This document shows, in pieces, positions 57,788 to 64,000 of a stretch of DNA of 64,000 bases. Within the stretch, counting starts at the first letter, position 1. Each line of letters starts with the position of its first letter. A program made the translations under genes and the position numbers. The notes beneath the pieces were generated by a model that worked only from the letters and a program-made list of their open reading frames with translations, did not search any database and was not told the DNA's origin. The stretch comes from Bimuria novae-zelandiae CBS 107.79 (lineage: Eukaryota > Ascomycota > Dothideomycetes > Pleosporales > Didymosphaeriaceae): assembly GCA_010015655.1 (NCBI GenBank), contig ML976659.1:310694-374693 (forward strand). The letters run 5' to 3'.

Positions 57788-59330
57788 ATGGCACCGAAAC
57801 ACCCATTTGTAGCGTTAGCCCTAGAGAAGGAGATGCTGGGCAGCGCGTATAACCCATCTAAATAATTTACCTACCAGGAACACGAGATTCAGAGCTACGG
57901 CTCTATTACTAAAGAGAACCATGATTAAGACACTTTCCTAAAACTTGCTCGTATCTAGCAAGGCATTGATAAGGACCTCTTGCAACCTCCCTAGCTACTT
58001 ATATTTACTAGTAACAACCTAATTACTGCGACGCTAGAGGCCGTAATTAAGCATTTCAGACACAACCTAATAGGGATTACTATAGAGCTAGTTGGCCAGC
58101 TACTTCTTCGTGGCGTGGAGCGACAATAATTATATATGTACCGCCAGATTACTACTAATACCTTAGCCAAAGGCGAAGAGTTGCATAAAGCCCTTATTTA
58201 AGCGCAGTAAAAGATAGACAAGTTAGAAGCCTAGCTTGCTAAATAGGCTATAGCAGACTCTACCCCTAATACACTAGTAACTTAACCTCGTACTACACGC
58301 TTCTAAATCCTACTATTAACGCCATAAAATCGCGGTGGCTTTGCTCCCACCAGCCTAAGCTTAGAGTCTGGCGAATTCAAATACTCGCCTCTCCCTCGCC
58401 CGTCACCCTTTAGACCTACCGCCCGTCTAGGCGCCCGACCCGCAAACCAGCGCTTAGTTAAGTTCCTAGACCCTCCGCTGCTCTCAGACGGCAAGACAAC
58501 TACGACCTTCGAGCATTGGAGGGCCCATATGGAGAACAAACTTCGGTCTAATTGCGATTGGTTTATTGGGGATAACCTACAGGACACCTAGGAGCGTATT
58601 GCAGTATACATGACTACACGCATAGAGAATCCTGCCCGCGACTAACTTGTGACTTTAATTGGAGCTCTACAAGATAGTGGCGAACGCATTAACAGCGAAT
58701 TTATAATAGATATAATAGAGCAAGCTTTTGGCGACCTATATAAGAAGAAGAAGACCTGTTAAGTATTTACCTAATTACGCCTACGCTCTATAGCTAAGTT
58801 TACTAGCTTCTAAGTAGACTTCTTCCGCCTTATAACGCAGCGCAAGCTACCTGCTAACTAATAGGTTAAAAAGTTCTATAAAAAGCTTACGGATTAACTC
58901 CGTATAGATATAGGCCGCGATGTTCGTCGCCTTAAGGATAATTACTCTAAGTTTGTTAACATTGCCCACGACCTCGCACGAGAGGCAGCGATCACAGACT
59001 CCTGGGTTACCGCGCGCGCCAAACGAGACTCTCGAAAGAAGGCTACTCGCAAGTACGCTTCGATGCCGGCGTAGCCCCCTGCCCGCACCCAGCCAGCGCG
59101 CGCCGCTACCATAGCTCCAGGTAGCCAGCTTACCTACTACTATTATAAAAAGCTAGGATACGTTTCTCGAGACTGCCTAAATAGCCCTATTAATTAGAAA
59201 GCGTTAGAAGCCAGTAATTCAGCACCGCAAATTAACAAAGAGGTGTACTACAAGGCTAAGGACGGAGGCTCCCTCTCATCTAACAAGGAATCGGGAAAAG
59301 TATTACTCTAGGGGAAGTCTCCTCCCTAGA
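57788..59330 (+). pseudogene. gypsy-4 gag, broken
   Basis: It begins at ATG 57788 (MAPKHPFVALALEKEML). It includes a capsid-like region FEHWRAHMENKLRSNCDWF near 58510-58565 and, near its end (59130-59180), TYYYYKKLGYVSRDCLN. That corresponds to a CCHC knuckle with two Cys and one His changed to Tyr, leaving only the last Cys. TAA/TAG replace Gln at many sites. It lies in a different frame from pol. Confidence 0.8.
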
Positions 59331-59339
59331 GAACCCTAT

Positions 59340-62300
59340 AGGAGCTGCTAGCATACGAGACCGCTTGTTTGGCGGAAGTGCTTTCACTCTGCCCTGCCGC
59401 ATCTTAACGAACGGGCTAGCGATTAGGTTAAAGGCTCTTATTAATACAGGCGCAGGTAGTTACGTCCTAGTCTACCTTAAATACCTTTATATAATTAAGA
59501 AGGGACTTAAGGCATCTATTAAAAGCATGGAAGCTATTCCCCTGGCTAGATACGATAGTTAACTAAACAGGTAGGTGAAGAAGCACTTCCAGGCTAACCT
59601 GGTACTAAATAGCCACCGCCTTACTACTCACTTTATACCCTGTAACACTGGCTGCCACGACCTTATAGTCGGCCGCAAGCTTCTCGAGGAAGCCAACGTC
59701 TAGATTAACTATAGGTAGTAGATGCTTAAGTGGCCAGACATAACATAGATTAACTATAAATAAGATATTATTATCCCAACGCGGGGCATAGCTACAGGAA
59801 TTAATCCTAAGCATTAAGCAGATACTAACTAACGTAACAAGCTTATAGACGTGGCTATTATACGGCACATCTACCGCTTATCGCAGCAATCCCCTTAGCG
59901 TCGCACCTACCAGAAGAACCTAGTGAAGATAGAGGAGTAACTCCGCTACCAAGCGCCGCTATCGCAAGAGCAGTAGCTAACTCGCCCTAAACCTGTCTCC
60001 TGTAAGGACCTCGCTAAAGCAGGCCTTAAGATCAACACTATAAGAGCTATAGTATTTATAATTAATACGCGTTAAAAGGAGATAGTTATTAGCTATATTA
60101 GCGTCTATAAGATAGAGAAGCTAATCCAAGACCGCAAGGAGGAGCTAGGCTAAACAGACCCTCTAGACCCAGACAAAGAACTCCGCTAGCTTCTTATAAA
60201 GAAGTTACTGTTCCTAGGCTACGTAGGCGCTACTCTAGCTCACTTCTTAAAGAAGGACTTAGACGTACTGCCTCTACACCGCGACAGCGTTAATCACAAT
60301 ATTAAGCTAACTATAGATAACACGCTAACGTTAAGCCCACTATATAGCATATCTCTAGAGTAGTTATAGCTTATTAAGGACTACCTAAACAACTACCTCT
60401 AACGCGGTGTTATCACTTACAGCAACGCGCCGTACGCCTCACTAGTACTATTTACTAAGAAGCCTAAAGGGGGGTGGCAATTTTGTATTAACTATCGCAA
60501 GCTTAACGCTATCACAAAGAAAGATGTCTATCCTATCCCACTTATCTAAGAGACCCTTGCGAGGCTCGCCCGTGCTAAGGTATTTATAAAGCTAGACGTA
60601 CGGCAGGCATTCTATCGCATTTGACTAGGCAAGAAAGCAGAGGACCTAACTACCTTTCGTACACGCTATAGCAACTACAAGTATCGTATGCTCCCATTTG
60701 GTCTCTACAATAGACCTGCCACCTTCTAGCGATACATTAACAAGGTACTGCATGGCCTACTCGACGACTTTTGCACAGCATATCTGGACGATATCCTTAT
60801 CTACTCAGAGGATCCACTGTATTATGAGGAGCATGTTGCGCAGGTGCTTAAATAACTCTATAACGCTAGCCTGCAAGCAGATATTAAGAAGAGTAAGTTT
60901 GCAGTGACTAAGACAAAGTTCCTTGGCCTTATTATCAGCACTTAAGGCATTTAGAAGGACCTAGAGAAGATCGCTGCTGTGCAGGACTAGCCTGTGCCTA
61001 CATTAGTCAAAAGTATATAGTTATTTTTAGGCTTCTGCAACTTCTACTAGACCTTCCTTAAGGACTATAGACGCATTATTAGACCACTTACAAAGCTTCT
61101 TAAGAAGGGCGCCTAGCATGCCCTTAAAGAGTAAGAGCTTACAGCCTTTCAGCAAGCTAAAGACCTTATACTATTAGATAATGTACTTACTTACTACTCT
61201 CCCTATCGCGTCACACGCATAGAAACAGACGCGAGCGATAGTGTTATTGCTGGCGTACTCTCGTAGCTACAGGACGACGGACTCTAGCGACCTGTAGCCT
61301 TCTATTCCAAGATAATAAGCGACCCACAGATGAACTACGACATACATGACAAAGAGATGCTGGCCGTGATCTGTGGCCTTAAAGAATAGAGATCTTAGCT
61401 TATTGGTCTATAGACAACTAAGCCCTTTAGCGCTATTACTAACTATTAAGCGCTAGAGTACTTCTCTACTAAGCGCGAGCTTACTCCTCGACAGATACGC
61501 TAGGCTATAATAGTAGCTAATTTTAACCTAAAGCTCACCTACTAACTAGGCACTACTAATGTGGTGGCTAACGCGCTGTCACGCAAGCAGGAGGAACTAT
61601 AGACTTAGAAAGAGAAAGATAAGATAGCTCGCATAAGGGTCTTCTTACAGGCTAAGTAGCTAGACGTTAACATAGTGCAAGAAGCCACAACCTAACTTAC
61701 TAACCTAGCTACTTAAGGATTGCAGGGCTAGGAGCTTAAGATCGCTATAATAGACATCTTTATAGCCTCTCCCTCTGTAGAGGATCCTCATGCCCTTGTC
61801 GACTAAGTGATTAAGGTAAATCAGAATCACGATAGCCTATAAAAGCTGCGGGAAAAAGCTCTATCTAATAACTAAGGACCGTAGAAGCTAAATAATTAAG
61901 ATCTACTCCTACATAAAGATTGGCTAATTATCCTAGCAGTCAACTTCCTACGCACCTACCTAATCTAAGCCACCTATGCTACGCAGCTCACTGCTCACCC
62001 AGGAAAAAGGAAGACAGCGAAGCTACTTAGAGATTAGTACTACTAGCCAAATCTAGCGAAGGATGTGGACACCTATATCGCCGCCTATAAGGCTTATCGA
62101 TAGAGTTATACGCCTTGCGACCGCACCCTAGGACTACTTAAGCCACTACTAATACTAGAGCAAGCATAGCAGGACGTCTTAATAGACTTTAAGTTATTCC
62201 TACCTAACAAGAAAGGGTATAATAACGCCTTTATTATGGTTAACCGCCTAAGCAAGCGCTGCTTCTCACTGCCCTGCCACAAGATAACCACGGCAGAACA

Positions 62301-63420
62301 GGCTACAGATATGTACTATCGCTACATCTGGCGCGTGTACGGCCCACCCAAGTCTATTGTCTCTGATCGAGGCCCGCAGTTTGTCTCAGCATTCATAAGC
62401 AAGCTATATTAACTTATAGGCGTTAAGTAAAAGCTCTTAATAGCCTACTATCCTTAGACTAACGGCAATATAGAGATTATAAACTAGTATCTTAACTAGC
62501 GCCTTCGCCTATTTATTAACTACCACTAGGATAACTGGTCTGACCTACTGCCCTGCATGGACTGGGCTCAGGCTATACTGCCTCATGAGACTACAGGCCT
62601 CTCGCCGTACGAGATCGAGTTCGGACATCAGCCTACTTACCACTGGGACTGGGAAGAGCGGACAAAGACCTCGCCCATAGTCCGTGAGCAGATGTCCCGA
62701 GAGGAAGCGCAGAACTACGCAAAGGTTTAACACAACGCTGTAAAGTAGGCTATAGAGATAGCTTAGAGAGGGATTGTTTATGCCCAAGAGCAACAAGCAC
62801 GTTAAGTAAATAAGAAATAATGTAAGCTAGACTTTAAAGTAGGTAATTAGGTCTATATTACGCTAAGAGGCTTCACAACCGACTAGCTAAGTTAAAAGCT
62901 CGACCAGTAGATGTATGGGCCCTATCTAATTATCGCTATAAAAGGTCACTCCTATTAGGTTAAACTTCCGTTATATATGCACATGCACGACGTCTTTCAC
63001 GCAGACCGCCTACAGAAAGCCACCACAGACACACTACTAGGTCAGATAGAGCCAAAAGAGGAGCCAATAGAGGTTAACAGTAACTTAGAATAGCAAGTAG
63101 AGGAGATCTTAAATAGCCACATATACTATAGACATCTATAATACAAAGTCTCCTAGACTGCCTACAACCCTAACCCTACCTAGTACAACGCCCGAGGCTT
63201 CGTTAGGGCACTATATAAAGTAAAGGAGTATCATAACATATACCTAGACAAAGCAGGGCTGCTACTACGACTAGATATCTGGCTACAAGCGTATAAGGCC
63301 AGCACCTATCTAGAGATAATAAAGAAAGATAATAAAGCTACGGTTATACTAGCATAAGGCAAGACACGAAGGAGGTGACACGACGGACTTAGAGGACTGA
63401 GCCTACCTTAGAGGGGGGTG
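59340..63420 (+). pseudogene. gypsy-4 pol (protease, RT, RNase H, integrase, chromodomain), broken by stops
   Basis: Protease reads ALINTGAGSYV, with the catalytic Asp of DTG changed to Asn (codon 59443). RT reads [18 protein letters not shown] near 60460-60515 and an intact YLDD at 60781-60792. RNase H has ETDASDSVIAGVL near 61225-61265. Integrase has the full catalytic triad: D at 62185, D at 62365 (SDRGPQFVS) and E at 62473, with 35 residues between the second and third. The chromodomain (YKVS*TAYNPNPT, with a Trp lost to a stop) is near 63140-63190. The frame (1) is constant from protease to chromodomain, so the damage is almost all Gln/Trp to stop. Gag is in frame 2. Confidence 0.88.
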
Positions 63421-63421
63421 A
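63408..63421 (+). other. gypsy-4 polypurine tract
   Basis: TTAGAGGGGGGTGA lies directly before the TG of the 3' LTR. This is the expected plus-strand primer site for reverse transcription. Confidence 0.85.
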
Positions 63422-63689
63422 TGTGACGGCCTGGCATGCTGGTAGAACACATGACCTCGCGTGAGAGGCGCGACTGCCTTACGCCTGGGTGCAGCTGCCT
63501 TACGCCTGGGTGCAGCTACCCACGCACCCAGTGTAGCTACCTTGGATGGATAGTTATTCCGCTCCGACGGCTGCGCATAAAAGCGCGCAGGACCTTTGTA
63601 CCTATTCTCTCCTCATCTTAGTGTAGCTGAAATAGAGCCAACTTACCTTATCTACTCTTTCGATGCAGGAGCCCGTGCTCGTCCTTACA
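63422..63689 (+). repeat. gypsy-4 3' LTR
   Basis: It aligns gap-free to the 5' copy with offset 6266. TGTGACGGCCTGG...GTCCTTACA with intact TG/CA ends. The same 21-bp repeats are present. Confidence 0.95.
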
Positions 63690-63694
63690 CTAAG

Positions 63695-64000
63695 GACCCA
63701 CGCCTACCTATAGGGAAGGTAGCTAACCCTATAATATTAGGTCTATAATCTAATGCGCGCGCATACGTACGCGCTATATAATAAGAGTAGTAGCGCACAC
63801 GCACACTAAATCTCTCTATATAGTATAACTAGTGGGGCCTAGCATACACCCCCTCTAGGCAACCGCCGGAGTTAGAGCTCACACGCCCCGCCCTGGCCAA
63901 GCTCTTATCTATAAGGACAAGACACGGCAACTACGCCTGGTACTATAGGAAGTTTAAGCATAATAAGGAGACCCTCGCGTACACCTGCGGAGCAGACCTG
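63695..64000 (+). pseudogene. LINE ORF2, last visible part
   Basis: Following the CTAAG duplication the same frame continues (DPRLPIGKVANPIILGL*SNARAYV) and reaches KHNKETLAYTCGADL at the window edge. That fits the Tad-type ending, where ET..H.....C.CG motifs form a C-terminal zinc-binding segment. The element runs off the window. Confidence 0.75.

Larger units (their letters stand above)
57156..63689 (+). mobile_element. gypsy-4: full-length Ty3/gypsy chromovirus nested in the LINE
   Basis: 6534 bp, with 268-bp LTRs and a perfect 5-bp target duplication CTAAG (57151-57155 and 63690-63694). It has gag, protease, RT, RNase H, integrase and a chromodomain on the plus strand, and a polypurine tract TTAGAGGGGGGTGA (63408-63421) before the 3' LTR. 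The LTR copies differ at about eight positions, nearly all C/T or G/A. This is the least mutated LTR element in the window. Confidence 0.96.

Noticed and set aside
59605..59868. Open frame of 87 codons on the minus strand within gypsy-4, with similar ones at 62106-62291 and 62545-62796.
   Set aside because: Antisense to gypsy-4 pol, whose plus-strand domains are clear.
7371..63420. Stop-codon reassignment: TAA/TAG appear in place of Gln in many frames.
   Set aside because: Trp also becomes TAG, Asp becomes Asn, and Cys and His become Tyr, which is transition mutation rather than recoding. The STAND gene uses CAA/CAG for Gln and a normal stop.
1..64000. CRISPR arrays, rRNA or tRNA genes.
   Set aside because: No regular spacer-repeat array was found. 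No cloverleaf or conserved rRNA core was noticed. The direct repeats present are explained by transposon termini, LTRs or WD40 units.

Overview
This window looks like a transposon-rich, gene-poor compartment of a filamentous ascomycete (Pezizomycotina) nuclear genome. Three things point there. First, there is one intact spliced gene of the fungal NACHT-WD40 (STAND/NLR-like) type, with short introns (54 and 49 bp) and CTAAC branch motifs. Second, the transposon families are typically fungal: pogo-type DDE transposons, Ty3/gypsy chromoviruses, Ty1/copia elements and a Tad-like LINE. Third, almost every transposon shows damage like repeat-induced point mutation (RIP): Gln codons have become TAA/TAG, Trp has become TAG, Asp has become Asn, Cys and His have become Tyr, and long AT-rich stretches are saturated with TpA, mostly without indels.

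Layout. 1-422 is ordinary-composition DNA with 40-bp tandem repeats. 423-2590 is an AT-rich Ty1/copia fragment beside the C-terminal end of a pogo transposase (2616-3317). 3981-6879 (minus) is the only intact gene, a three-exon, 931-residue STAND protein (N-terminal fungal STAND domain, NACHT, near-identical WD40 repeats). A complete pogo element (pogo-1, 7246-9072) sits about 365 bp upstream of its start codon. About 10.4-32.9 kb is a heavily mutated pile of LTR retrotransposons: gypsy-1 (minus), gypsy-2 (plus), and gypsy-3 (plus) split by a complete copia element (copia-2, 22356-29345). About 32.9-43.4 kb holds an LTR pair (A/B) enclosing pogo-3; copy B is itself split by a full-length gypsy (gypsy-5, 36453-43362). 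Telomere-like CCTAAC/CCCAAC tracts lie at about 36.2 kb and 43.75-43.96 kb.

44.1 kb to the end is a Tad-like LINE (endonuclease, RT, RNase H, running off the window). It was interrupted twice: by pogo-2 (48980-56547), which was itself interrupted by copia-3 (50547-56025), and by gypsy-4 (57156-63689). Target-site duplications are readable (TA, TTAAT, CTAAG), and removing each insertion restores the host reading frame, so the order of insertion can be read directly.

The transposon proteins do not form a pathway. The window is a record of successive insertion followed by mutational inactivation around one apparently maintained immune-receptor-like gene. The most novel observation is that all three pogo elements, with unrelated terminal sequences, carry an internal direct repeat with exactly 17-bp spacing inside their terminal inverted repeats. 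All calls come from reading the sequence; no database search was run.
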